Source: Meloidogyne chitwoodi
Taxonomy: Eukaryota > Nematoda > Chromadorea > Rhabditida > Meloidogynidae
Reading direction: 5' to 3'
Assembly (NCBI GenBank): GCA_015183035.1
Contig: JACZZP010000010.1
Span: forward strand, 744,001 to 808,000
Length of the DNA: 64,000 bases
Position numbers and translations under genes: made by a program. Each line of letters begins with the position of its first letter. Position 1 is the stretch's first letter. Below, one piece after another: positions 1 to 10,619 of this stretch. The notes under the pieces are model-generated. The model was given only the letters and a program-made list of their open reading frames with translations. It ran no database searches and was not told where the DNA came from.

Positions 1-1
1 G

Positions 2-220
2 ACACTTTTAATAGAAGATGGTCAGTCAATTCTCGGAAGGCCTTCAGTGCGCATCTCTCACCCAATTATATTTTGGAATATGTTTTACTATTGTCGTCGT
101 CTTGAACTTCCAACACATTTGCTTACTTGGGTATCTCCAGCTGTTGTCATTCATTGTGTACAAAACATGTTAAGACTACCTTCACAAGAAGATGAGGACA
201 TTGCAGCTCAAAAATGTTAA
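2..220 (+). CDS. C-terminal end of a DENN domain protein, DENND4-like (partial)
   Basis: The stretch is open from base 2 to a TAA at 218-220, giving 72 residues; the rest of the gene lies upstream of the window. It contains a segment with S-H-P-I-I-F-W-N, then F-Y-Y-C-R-R-L-E-L-P, which resembles the conserved tail of DENND4 proteins, where a W-N-x-x-W-Y-x-R-R-L-x-L-P motif follows an S-H-P. DENND4 proteins are guanine nucleotide exchange factors for Rab10. Assignment rests on this short motif remembered from the family, so it is moderate only. The stop is followed by AT-rich DNA with no further exon in the same frame. Confidence 0.45.
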   Translation, partial: TLLIEDGQSILGRPSVRISHPIIFWNMFYYCRRLELPTHLLTWVSPAVVIHCVQNMLRLPSQEDEDIAAQKC

Positions 221-473
221 AATACTGGTGAGATATTTTATCCATTTATTGTCTTTAAAAATAAAAATTAGCCAACTATTTAAATTAAAATAAACAAATT
301 TCGATGTAAAATTCAATTTTTATTTATGACCGTATGTGCATAATTATATAATTCTGTCCTTTTTTAAAAAAGTTTATCTTTTTGATAATTTTTTGTAATT
401 AACATAAAACGGGTAACTAACCAAAGACAGGTAATAAGATTTTTTTTCAATTTTATTCTTAATAATCCTGTCG

Positions 474-724
474 TCATGGTAATCCTTCGTCTATGTTTTT
501 TCTTTTACTAGTGGTTTTCGACACATAACCGCCTTCCTCTCTATCTATCTCTATCAAGCATTGTTCTATTTCTGTCTTTTTTCATCTTTGCCATAAAAGA
601 ATCTACGCAAGGCTACGTATTATAACGTTTTTTATTAAATATTTCTCTGTTTTTTTAAGAAAACCTTCAATAACTCGGGTAAAGCGCCAAGCCCTTCAAG
701 TGCACATTGCATTATTTCTTTGGC
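474..724 (-). CDS. 3' part of a small unrecognised gene, two exons
   Basis: Two GC-richer blocks read as coding on the minus strand. Exon A (724-665) encodes AKEIMQCALEGLGALPELLK, and exon B (575-474) encodes 33 residues beginning TEIE and ending with DEGLP and TGA. They join in phase across an intron with a GT donor and an AAG acceptor. The product is a helical, charged segment with a Lys-rich tail. An ATG inside exon A (start at 712) would give a 49-residue protein, but exon A has a plausible acceptor upstream, so earlier exons may exist; I could not find them between 725 and 1220. I do not recognise the family. The gene would be divergent from dyf-11, so the roughly 500 bp between them may be a shared promoter. 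Confidence 0.45.
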
Positions 725-736
725 CTAATTGAATAA

Positions 737-750
737 ATTTCCATGGTTTC
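737..750 (+). promoter_or_regulatory. Candidate X-box (RFX/DAF-19 site) upstream of dyf-11
   Basis: ATTTCCATGGTTTC matches 12 of 14 positions of the nematode X-box consensus RYYNYYATRRNRAC; both misses are in the last half-site. DAF-19 drives ciliary genes, including dyf-11 in C. elegans, through such sites. The distance to the dyf-11 ATG (about 470 bp) is longer than usual and one half-site is weak, so this is suggestive only. Confidence 0.25.
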
Positions 751-1220
751 CTTGTTATATTTTTTACTATATCATTTACAATCAACCTGCTTCACTTCAC
801 TTTATTTGCGCAAAAATTAGTCAAACTCATTGTTAAAAGACATTTCCTTTCTTAAAAACATATGATTACATTTAAAACTATGCCAACAAATTTGAAAATC
901 GCGTAATTTATATAAATTTTGTCAACAACTTATATTTTCTTCACATTATAATCCGCTGGTTCCAATTTTCCATGTTTCACAACTCACATTTTTCTCGTTA
1001 AAGGTCAATTCAGAATAGCTCGCATAACTTTTTTAATTTCAAACCATTTAAGATAATTTTTACGATAGCGAAAAGTTTGAAAAGTAGATTTTCACGTTGG
1101 ACCGATCAGATCAGTTCATTCAAAAAAAAGTTATGTCCAAAGACTCCCCAACCCAATTTTTATATGTTTCTAATGCTTGCCTTTTATTAATTTTTATTTT
1201 AGAATAACTTTTTTTATTAA

Positions 1221-3105
1221 ATGGATACTGACAGAACACGGGCACTTTTTGCCCCACTAATTCAACGGCCAACACTAACTGATCAATTACTTAATAGACC
1301 TCCATTCAAATTTCTTCATGACATCATTCAAGAAATTCTTAAATCTACAGGTTATCCTTCTGGACTTTTCACAGATGATGAACTTGATTCGACCAAAGCT
1401 TCATCATCACGTGATAATAAAATTGCTTTTCTTCAAAAGCTTATTGACGTACTTAATATCGAAGGTCAACTGGACGATCTAAAACCTGCCAAAATTGTTG
1501 CTGGTAAAGAACCAGAATTAACAAATATTTTGCTTCAATCATTAGCCATTGAAGCGGCTGCATTCAAGCAGAAAAAGGAGAAAAAGTCAAGTTCATCTAA
1601 ATTAAAAAGCAGCAAAACCTCATCCAAAAGCAATGAAAAAGTTGAAAAAAGTAAAGAAAGGGATAGTTCAAAATCACGTAACAAAACCTCTTCCAAGTTA
1701 AAAACAACTGATGAAAATCAAAAGAAAGAGAAGGTTTTAGAAGATTCTTCAAAAATTCGCAAGGCTAAGAAAGAAGAAACAGCATCTGATACGAAGATTA
1801 GGAGTAAAGAAAAGAAGAGTTCTACTTCAAAAGAAAAGTCAAAGGATTTAAAGGATAGTAAAGAGAGGAAAAAGAATAAGTCAGATTCTGTTTCTAAAAA
1901 TGGAACAAAAGTTTCTGGAGCTGAACTGCCTGTTTCTACTTTACCCATTTCATCTGTAAAACAACAGATTGCTCAACCTCAGACCGAATTGCTTTATAAT
2001 TCTAGCCTTCCAACTACTCAAAGGACCCCACCGGGCAGGGAGTCGAGCGGTGGAACTTCAAAAGGAGATTCTGGAGTCGAATCTGGAATCGCAGAAGAGA
2101 CAGGGGCTGACAGTGAAAGGCATGATTTATCTGAGAGGTCTATTGCAGCAAAAATTAGGTTATTTATATATTCATTTTAAAAGGATTGTTTCAATTTTAG
2201 TCGACAAGAGTTTATTGAAGATAATTCTACACCAGATCTGCTTCCATCTCAACCTTTGAGACCTGGTACAGCGATTGGACGACCTCAAACAGCAATTGGA
2301 AGACCAGGAACAGCAGTTGCTCGTCCAGCGCCCCCAAAACCAAAGAAAAACATTATAGCTACAAATTTAAATGAGGAAGACACTTCAACACTTGTAGAAA
2401 ATAAAATGTTGAATTTAATTTTGGATGATGAGAAAGAAGAAATAAAAAATGATGATTCTTGGTGGAATGGAGATTTAATTGTTGAAGCTGAAGAGGATGA
2501 GAATTTAATGTCAAATTTTACTGGTGCAAATATTAATAAATTGGCAGAAAGCAATGAAGAACATGGAGTTCTTGTAAATAAAATAATTGAGAATACGAGA
2601 GAATTGGAAAAAGATCAAATTAAGGTTTTTATTAATTTTTATTGTAATTAACCAAATGATTAAAAAAAACTTCTTTCTTACAGTCCACCTTTAGTTAATT
2701 GTCCTTTAATTTTTATTAACTTTAAAGGTTGATGATACTTTTACTGAAGGTGATTCTCTTGACATGCATGAACAAATAAGAGTTCGTGCTGAAATAGAAA
2801 CAACACAAAAGTCACTTCAAAAAATGACACAATATGTACAACCAATGGTTAGGACATTAGAGTTTGTTGTTGACGATTTTGATTCAATGCTGCGTGAATT
2901 GGAAGAAACAAGAAAACAAATTGTTATTTTGGAAAGAAAATTAGCAGAACAAACAGTCAATGCAGATTCTGAAGCAAACAAATTAAATATTTCGATACAA
3001 TTGGTCGATAACGACATTCAACATATTAAAGAACAAATTGCCAGTTCTATGGCTATAATTTTACAAAATGAAACAAAATTATCAGAATTACTAATATTCC
3101 CTTAA
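1221..3105 (+). CDS. dyf-11: TRAF3-interacting protein 1 / IFT54 (DYF-11)
   Basis: Three exons (1221-2158, 2201-2624, 2728-3105) give 579 residues. The first 115 residues match the N-terminal MIP-T3 domain (calponin-homology-like, tubulin-binding): a compact helical region with PFKFLHDII and SGLFTDDEL. A long Lys/Ser/Glu-rich disordered middle follows, then a short GRPGTA-type repeat near residues 335-355, and a C-terminal coiled coil from exon 3 (many E, K, L, Q heptads) as in the family. IFT54 is a subunit of intraflagellar transport complex B, linking kinesin-2 cargo and tubulin in sensory cilia; loss in C. elegans gives dye-filling defects. An AG at 1200-1201, just before the ATG, could accept a spliced leader. 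The last intron ends in AAG, a common acceptor in this window. Confidence 0.88.
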
Positions 3106-4346
3106 AAATAATCTTTCTTTCTATTTAAAAAATAGTTTCGGTTTTAATAGATTTTTTTTCTATCCCAAAGATTCTCTTTGTGCCTTAAAGTTATGCATAT
3201 GCGATCTTTTTATCGTGATCTTTAAAATTCTAAAATTTATTTAATTTTTCAAAATAAAATTTATTTAACATGTTTTTTTAATGTTTGTATATTTTTAATA
3301 TTTAAATTAATTTTTAGAATGATTCTTGTACAATAAATTGCCATTTTTCTTGTCAACACTTTCCTTGGGTTAATGACTTTGGATTTTAACAAGTGTTTGT
3401 TCAAGAATTTTTTTATTTAATAATTGACTTTTTTTAATGAATATATGATTCTTTATTTTTTTCGTTAATTACCTTTTAATAATTTGGACTGATAATAATT
3501 ATAATTTTGTAGTCAAAAAAGGACTAAAATTAGTTATATTTTTGGAAAAACTTTCTTTTATTTTTTGACAACAAAATAATTATAAATGTTTCGATACAAT
3601 GATAATTTGTTTTCCTTTTTTCTCATAAAAAAGTACAATTTTAATATAATATGTGATTAATATATGTAAATGATAATATTCTGATTTAACTTTTAATTAC
3701 CTATTTTTATATAAATTTTATTAAAATTTATTACGTTGCCTGGACTATTTACCTATTTAGAAAGACATTTGACGTTAAAATAAGTTAATCCTTTTGTTGT
3801 TTTAATGTTATGATTTTAATTATCTTAAATTCATAACTTAAATTAATTTAAAAGCTTAACAGTTCAGTTTACGAATTTTTCTCTGTATTTTTTTTTTTTA
3901 TTTTTATTTAATTTTTAATAAATTAAATTTAATAAAATCAGAATATTATATTATTTTCAAAAATTATTCAATTGGCATTAATCCTTATAAAATTGCATTT
4001 AAAGCTTTGCCTCTCTTTTTCGGGTTGCTTACTAATGGATTGAATTTTTAAAAAATTAAAAGAAAAATTTATTTTTTATGAAGAATATTAAAAATTCTAT
4101 CCATTTTATTGCCATTTTATTTACTCATTTCTTTTAAATTAAAAATACTCTTAAAATTATGTATTTCTCTAAAAAAGATTGATTTTATCGGTCTCATTCT
4201 CTCCTAACTTTTATTATAAAATTAGTATATAAAAATTATTTTATCAACAATACTCAATAAATATTAAAAAAAAAATATTATTTTAAATATATATTTTTTT
4301 TAATTTCTTAAATTTAATTAAATATTTTATTTAAAAATATATAGAA
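3106..4346. other. AT-rich intergenic region, no gene seen
   Basis: Between the dyf-11 stop and the Sen54 start the sequence is strongly AT-rich, with frequent stops in all frames. No RNA gene or clear repeat was recognised. It must hold the dyf-11 3' UTR and the Sen54 promoter, but no individual signal stands out. Confidence 0.4.
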
Positions 4347-5942
4347 ATGTCACAAAAAGAAGGAACAAGTTCATCAAATTCAAATTTTTCTTCTCAAGTT
4401 GTTTGTGTACGAAATGATTTTTTGACATTGGAGTATCACAATAATAAACCATTATTTAAATCAATTCGTCAAGCAGTGCGTTTTTTAAACAATTAAAATT
4501 TTACTAATTAAATTAGAGGAAATCCTCTTTTTATTTATTGTAATTGGCTTCATTGTCTCTTATTTTTGCAATTTAATTTTAAAATTTTAATTTTTAGACT
4601 TTTCATTTATCAAAAATGGGAATAAAAAGAAAAGACGGACATTTTCTAAACATTGAAGAAGCTTTATATTTAACAGAAATTGGTGCAGCGATAGTTGTTG
4701 ATCAAAAAGGAAATCAATTAGCAATTTCACAATTATATACTCTTTTAGGGAATTTATGTGTTTCTTTATTAAAGTTATATTTATTTAAATTAAATTTAAA
4801 TATATTTTTAATTTTAAAGATATACAGTATTTGTTAATTTGGTTAAATCTGGTTATATTGTTAAAAAACCTTTACAAAAGAAAAATGAAGAAATTAAACA
4901 ATCTTTGGGTTATTCAGTCAAAATGAGAACTTTTCAATTTCCTAAAGAATTAATGGATCAAGTATGAATTTTTCGACAGTTTTTTTAATTATTTTTTTAA
5001 ATTATATTTTTATTTTTTTAGTTTCCTTGTGTTTATTCACTTAATGCTTCAGGTCCTTTTTCTCGCTTTTCTCTTTGTCTTCATCTTCCACAAATTAATA
5101 TTAATTCTGAATTTACTAAACTTTTTAAATCAGATTCAGAAAATGAAAATATTAAACTTACAGATTTGAATGGTCAGATGGCAGAAAAAGTTAAAAAAGT
5201 AAAATAAATAAATTTAATTAATTAAAATATTTGAGAATTAACATAATTTAAAAACTTTTTTTATTTTTTATTAGTTTGAATTTCAACTTCTTTCAAAAAT
5301 TCGTCGATTTGACAGAGAACCTTGGGAATGTTTAAGGCCTAGATATTGGCCTAGTTTTCATTCCCTTCATTCTTGTGAAAATTGGGCAACTTATCAAATT
5401 CGTAAAGAGGCTATACTTAAAAATTCTCAGAACAGAAGAGGAAATAAAAGAGGAAGAAGAGAAGAAGATGAGAAGAAAAAGTAAATATTTTTTTAAATTT
5501 AAATTATTCAAAAACAAAAGTTTTTTTTTAATCAGAAAACTTGGCTACGATTATGAAGTTTATAGAAAAAGTACTACTGAAAAACCTTTATACAGAGTTT
5601 TGGTTATTAAGTAAAAATATTTTTATAATTATTTCAAAATTATTTTATTATTTTTTGTTAGTGATACCTTTTCTTCTGATTATCCAAACTTTTCTGAACT
5701 TGAATATATAACAGAAATGCCTTTAAATGAATCAAATAATGATGAACAAAAAATAAATAATAATAATAATTGTCAATTATCTCCTTTAATTGTTGCTTAT
5801 GGTTCTCCAAATTGTTTACAATTTATACAAGTTTTTTTAAATTTATAATATTATTTTTTATTTTTAATAGATTCAAAAGGGAGAACTTCAAAACCTTTGT
5901 GTTCCTCAAAATGATTTTGGAGAATTTGTTGATATTATTTAA
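4347..5942 (+). CDS. TSEN54: tRNA-splicing endonuclease subunit Sen54
   Basis: Eight exons (4347-4475, 4598-4757, 4828-4961, 5022-5198, 5275-5480, 5536-5610, 5662-5830, 5871-5942) give 373 residues. Exon 2 carries the Sen54 N-terminal signature: a basic patch followed by FLNIEEALYLTEIGAA and an SQLYTLL helix. Exon 3 continues with FVNLVKSGYIVKKP, matching the family's 'LKRxGYxVxR' segment. The C-terminal part ends with KPLYRVLVI and a final acidic tail, as in the Sen54 C-terminal domain. Sen54 is a structural, non-catalytic subunit that positions Sen2 on pre-tRNA in the nucleus. The middle (residues 140-270) is poorly conserved and low in complexity. The exon 2/3 junction (GTGTTT donor, TATACAG acceptor) is the least certain. 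Confidence 0.75.
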
Positions 5943-6273
5943 ATAAAATTTTAAAAATTGATGTGTGAAATTTTTCTTCAAAAAACAAAAAATTTTAATG
6001 AAAAAAAGATAAATTAAAAGAATATTAATTTTTAAAAGAAGATAAATATTTACTATTATTTAATTTAATATTTTTAATATTTTCTAGGTGTAATTAAAAT
6101 ATTTAATTATTTGCTAAATAAGAGATTTCTTTATTATTTTAGGATAATTTTAATCCCAATATCAACAGCAGTTTATGTTCAGACCTTTTTTAAATAAATT
6201 GAATTGTTGTCGTTTAAGTGTTGCAGAATTAACAAAATTATTATTTATTTTTATAAATTGCTAAAAAACTAAC

Positions 6274-6280
6274 TATAAAA
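6274..6280 (+). promoter_or_regulatory. TATA box for the membrane microprotein gene
   Basis: TATAAAA followed by GAGAG lies 70 bp before the ATG at 6350, a normal distance for a core promoter with a short leader. A similar TATAAAAGAGAG occurs at 7926. Confidence 0.35.
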
Positions 6281-6349
6281 GAGAGATGGTTTAACTCATT
6301 TAACAACTTCAACAAAAGCAACAACTAATAACTTCTATTGCCTTGTTCC

Positions 6350-6583
6350 ATGGATCTGATCGCCTATTTGATCTTTGCTATATTCTGCGCCGTTGCTGGA
6401 TATGTAAGTTTTATTTTATTTTTTATTAAAATAATTTGTTTAAAATTTTTTTTATTTTTTTTTTAGTTTGCTGGCAGCTATATGCGTCAATTGCAAATGA
6501 AAGGCGGGGCGAAAAAGTCAAAGTCAAAGGTGGGCAGAGCGCATTCGACGGAGACGGCACACAGCGCAAAGAAGAGAAGATAG
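6350..6583 (+). CDS. Single-pass membrane microprotein, 56 residues
   Basis: Two exons (6350-6403, 6467-6583) join in phase 0 with a strong GTAAGT donor and TTTTTAG acceptor. Residues 3-21 (LIAYLIFAIFCAVAGYFAG) form one membrane helix; residues 24-56 are basic with Lys/Ser and ending AKKRR, so the tail should face the cytosol. There is no cleavable signal. The coding part is clearly richer in GC than its surroundings, which supports a real gene. Poly(A) signals AATAAA follow at about 6596 and 6734. I do not recognise the family; small C-tail proteins of this shape occur in the ER and as accessory subunits of membrane complexes. Confidence 0.6.
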
Positions 6584-7925
6584 AGAGAGGAACGAAATAA
6601 AAGATAGTGAAATTCGAAAATGGATAAGTCTAAATATTGTTGTAATTCTTCCTTTTTTGTCAATGTATAATTTTACTGTAATTCTCCTTCTATTATTGTA
6701 ATTATATGCCATATACCTATATATATTTTTTGAAAAATAAATTTTGTAAAAGAGACGAATTTTTTATATAATTTTAGTATTTAAAAAAGATTATTGTTAA
6801 CTAATGAATAGATTATAATCTGTTTTTTTTATTCTTTTGAACTTGTAAAATTATTATCTATTAAATTTTAGGCTTATCGACAGATTAAAAGTCCTTTTAA
6901 ATAATAATTTAATTTTTAAAATTTATTTTTGTCTAATTATTTAAATAATTTTGTTTTACAGATTTTGCTCTATCTACTTTATTGCAACCTTTTACCTTAA
7001 AATAGATTTTGAAAATATTTTGTTTAAATTTTTTTTAATTTTCTAGTATTTCCCGGAAGGAAATTGGATCAATTTAATCCTTCTAATTTACACATAAATT
7101 CTTTGGAACATTTTCCTCAATAAAAACTAGTAAATAATAATAGTATTATTTTTTCTTTTTTTAAATAAAAAGTTAAAAAGAAGAGCAGGCGTGTTTTTAA
7201 ATATTGCCAGCTGTTTAAGTTAATGAAGAAAAATTAAAAAAACACTAAATATCCATTCTAAACATTCATTATTTTACCCAAAAGAGTATATTTATTTGGC
7301 AATAATAGAAGGAAAAAGGAGAACTTGAAAAAAAAGAATTTTCGTTCGTACGTCAGATTGAAAGAAAAAATAAAGTTTAAAAAAAATATAAACTAAATAA
7401 ATATATTTAAATTGCCCAACTGTTTTTAGTTATTTTTCGTTGCATTAAAATTGATCACAAAAGAAATGGGGGCGGATAAATACTTTTTTTTATTCTTTCT
7501 CTGTTAGAGAAATAAAAGTTTTTAATTTAAAAGGATGGGGATGATTTGGCGCAAACAATAATTATTATTGTGATTTTTAATAAAATTTATTAATAAAGAA
7601 AATTTAAATTAATTAAAAATTGTTTTTATTTATATTATCAAATATATTTATACTAAAATGTTTATTTAAAATTTGTTTAAATTGAAAATTATATTAAAAT
7701 TATTATATATTTATTTATTAAAAATAAATATGATTATATAATTTTAAAAAATATTAAACCTAAAAATCTTTAATTTATTTAATAATTATTAATTTTTTAA
7801 ATAAAGTATTTAAATAAAAAAATCTTTCAAATAATTTAAATTAATTTTTTTTATTTTGCAATTTTTAAATTATGCGCCGTAATAACCCTTTATCTTTTAT
7901 TTATTTCTTTTCAGATCTTTTTGGA

Positions 7926-7933
7926 TATAAAAG
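7926..7933 (+). promoter_or_regulatory. Candidate core promoter (TATAAAAG), possibly for a twitchin 5' UTR exon
   Basis: TATAAAAG followed by GAGAG sits in a GC-richer island (7870-8060) 1.3 kb before the twitchin ATG. A non-coding first exon near 7960-8080 splicing to the acceptor at 9143-9144 would fit a large muscle gene, but the transcript is not demonstrable from sequence. Confidence 0.25.
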
Positions 7934-9145
7934 AGAGAGTAGAGAGATAATATTAACTAAAAAAGCTTTTCCTCATTGATTTAATCGAGAAAATAAAAAA
8001 ATAGTTTAAAAAAAATGAGGACAGCCGAAAAGCTGGAATTTTGTGTATAACATTTTTAAGATGAAAACTTAAAGAAAATAAGAAGAAAAAAATCTAGAAT
8101 TTAGCAAAATAAAGGAATGGATCAGAAGAAAGAAAATAATAAAGAAGAAAAATATTTTCTTTTTTTCCTTTCTTTTAAAAATAAAATAAAATTATTGCTT
8201 TATTTTTTCATGGCCCGAGGTGAAAAGAAAATTAGCTAGATAATTTTCTTTTTTATTTTTATAAAAAAATAATTAAATACTAACTATGCCTGATTAAACC
8301 GGAAATAAATAAAAACATACTCTGATTTTTAAATAATAAAAAATAATTATTTTTTATTATTTTTTAATTTTTTAATATTTTTAAATAATTTAATAATTAC
8401 CTATTAAAAAAATATAAAATATTTTTTTATTAAATATTAACTTCTAAAATTTATTAAAATTTAACCTCAAATATTTTTCATAGGAAACTTAAATTTTTTA
8501 AATAAAATTCCTAGAAAATTATTTTTTAATCTTTATTTTAATATTAATTTTTTAATTTTCTAAAATGATCTAAAATTTTAAAAATTATTTAATTTATTTT
8601 TTCTAAAAAATCAGATGTTTTTGTAAATAATAAAATTAATTTTTAGTCAAAAAATATTAAAATTAATTATGTAAATAATTTTTAAATAATTTTAAAATGT
8701 AAACAATAAATATATTTATTTATTTATTGTTTCTTTTAAATATTTTTATAAAAAAATACAAAAATTTTTAAAAAATTTCAAGTGATAGCTAACAAATAAT
8801 AAAACGATATTTAAATTCTTTTATTTATTTTATTTAAAAACTATCTAGAAATTAGCTTAAAAATGACTAAAAATCAATATAATATATTTTTAAATATTTT
8901 ATAAATTAAATTAAATTAATTATTTTTTATAAATATATTTTTATTAATTAATTATTTGTACAAATAAATAATTTATTTATTTAATTTATTTAAAAAATAT
9001 TAAAAAAAAAGCATTTTAAATATTTTCTTTTTATTTTATTTAAATTTTTACAATTTTATTAAAATATACATATTTACGTTTATTTTATCAATTTTAATCA
9101 TTATTTATTTATTTAAATAAATTCTTATTTTTTAAAAAATTTAGG

Positions 9146-9203
9146 AGAGCCAAAATTATATTTAAAAAAAATAGAGCCAAAAATTTGAACAAAAAGAAGA
9201 GCC
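9146..9203 (+). repeat. Three AGAGCCAAAA repeats in the twitchin 5' leader
   Basis: AGAGCCAAAA occurs at 9146, 9173 and 9198, spaced 27 and 25 bp, directly after a TTTAG acceptor (9141-9144) and just before the ATG at 9222. The copies lie in the mature leader if a spliced leader or 5' exon joins at that acceptor. They could bind a factor at DNA or RNA level; function unknown. Confidence 0.45.
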
Positions 9204-9221
9204 AAAAAATTAAAAATAAAA

Positions 9222-10619
9222 ATGCCGGGAGCACCCCGTTTTACCCAAAAGCCATCAATTCAACAAACGGCCTCAGGCGATTTATTAATGGAATGTCTTT
9301 TAGAAGCAGATCCTCCACCTGATGTTAAATGGCAACATGCTGGTATAGCAATAAATGCTTCTTCAAAAGTTTTATTAACATTAAATAAAGTTAGTGGAAA
9401 TCTTTACAAGGCTAATTTGGTTATAAAGGCAAGTTTATTTTTTAATAAAATTAAATATTAGAAATATTTATTAGAATATACCTACATATTTTGTGTTTTT
9501 TTTAAATAATTTTTTGAATTATTTCTAAATTTTACTAATTTTCCCAAAATTTGTGAAATTTCTTCTAAATAATTAAAATTTTATCTTATTTTTCTTTAAA
9601 TATATTTAGGAACCAAGTGCATCAGATGGTGGTGCTTATAAATGTACAGCAAGTAATCAATTTGGAGAATCAAATGCTAATATTAATTTAAATTTTGCTG
9701 GAGGAGAAGAACCAGGATCAACAGAAAAAGGGGCTAGAGGGCCTACTTTTGTTGGAAAGCCTAGAATCATGCCCAGGGACGGGGGCGCTTTGATTCTAAT
9801 GGAATGTAAAGTGAAAAGCATAACAAGGCCTCAGGCAAAGGATTTTTTAAAATATTAAAAATAATTTAAATAAAAGAAATGTTAAAAATAAAATTAAAAA
9901 AATATTATTTTTTTAATTTTAGGCAAAGTGGAGCAAGGACGGTGTTCCCCTTCAAATGGGTAGCCTTTACCAAGATGTTTTTGCTGATTTAGGAGATGGA
10001 ACTTATCTTTGTCAATTAGAAATTAGAGTAAATTTTTTTAATTAAATTTTAATTTTCTTCTCTAATAAAAAGAGGCCAACTGCTAATGATGCTGGACAAT
10101 ATCGTTGTAATATTAAAAATGATCAGGGAGAAACAAATGCTAATTTAAAATTGGATTTTCAACAAGAAGAAGCCCCATCTGATTCTGCTGGTTCTAGACG
10201 ATCAAAAACTCCTTCTAGGCCTGGCACTCCTTCAAAAAAACATCGAGAAGGAACTCCTGGGGAAAAAAGGGAAAGAAGACATAAATCAAAATCTCGTGAA
10301 GGATCTCCTAAAAAACATATTCGTTCAAGAACGGCTACACCAACACAAGAAGTAGAAGGAGGATTAAAACCAAAAGATACAAGTCGAGAACTTACACGTA
10401 TTTTTAAATATATTTAATTAATTAATTATTTTAATTTAATTATTTTTTAAAGCAAATAAAAGTCGTAAAGGATTAGAAAGTTCTGATAAAGGCCTTCCTC
10501 CAGCACCCAAAGATCGGACTAGACGAAGTAGAAGTCGTAGTAAAACACCAGCTCTTCTTCAAGGAGGACCAGAAGGCCATAAACGTGCACCTGTTATTAT
10601 TGAGCCACTTAAATCACAG
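9222..10619 (+). other. unc-22: Twitchin block 1: Ig1, Ig2 and Ser/Arg-Pro linker
   Basis: Exons 9222-9428, 9610-9834, 9923-10027, 10073-10397, 10453-10619, all in phase. Ig1 runs from PGAPRFTQ to NINLNFAG, Ig2 from RGPTFVGK to NLKLDF, both with the Cys/Trp/Cys pattern (MEC, KW, YKC or YRC). Residues after Ig2 are a basic linker rich in S-P, S-R and T-P pairs. Introns at 9429 (GCAAGT) and 9835 (GCAAAG) use GC donors, and the second is flanked by an 8-bp direct repeat. Confidence 0.88.

Larger units (their letters stand above)
6584..9221. other. Intergenic region and upstream region of twitchin
   Basis: 2.6 kb of very AT-rich DNA. It holds the 3' UTR of the microprotein gene, an isolated GC-richer open stretch at 7048-7120, a TATA motif at 7926 and the repeats at 9146-9203. 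From about 8200 to 9100 I see only A/T-rich low-complexity sequence. Confidence 0.4.

Noticed and set aside
7048..7122. Exon-like stretch (FPGRKLDQFNPSNLHINS...) after a TTTCTAG acceptor
   Set aside because: No in-phase partner exon or start codon could be found; left as unexplained.
7994..8050. ATG frame MRTAEKLEFCV near 8014
   Set aside because: Eleven codons only, no splice partner to twitchin in phase could be shown; more likely leader sequence.
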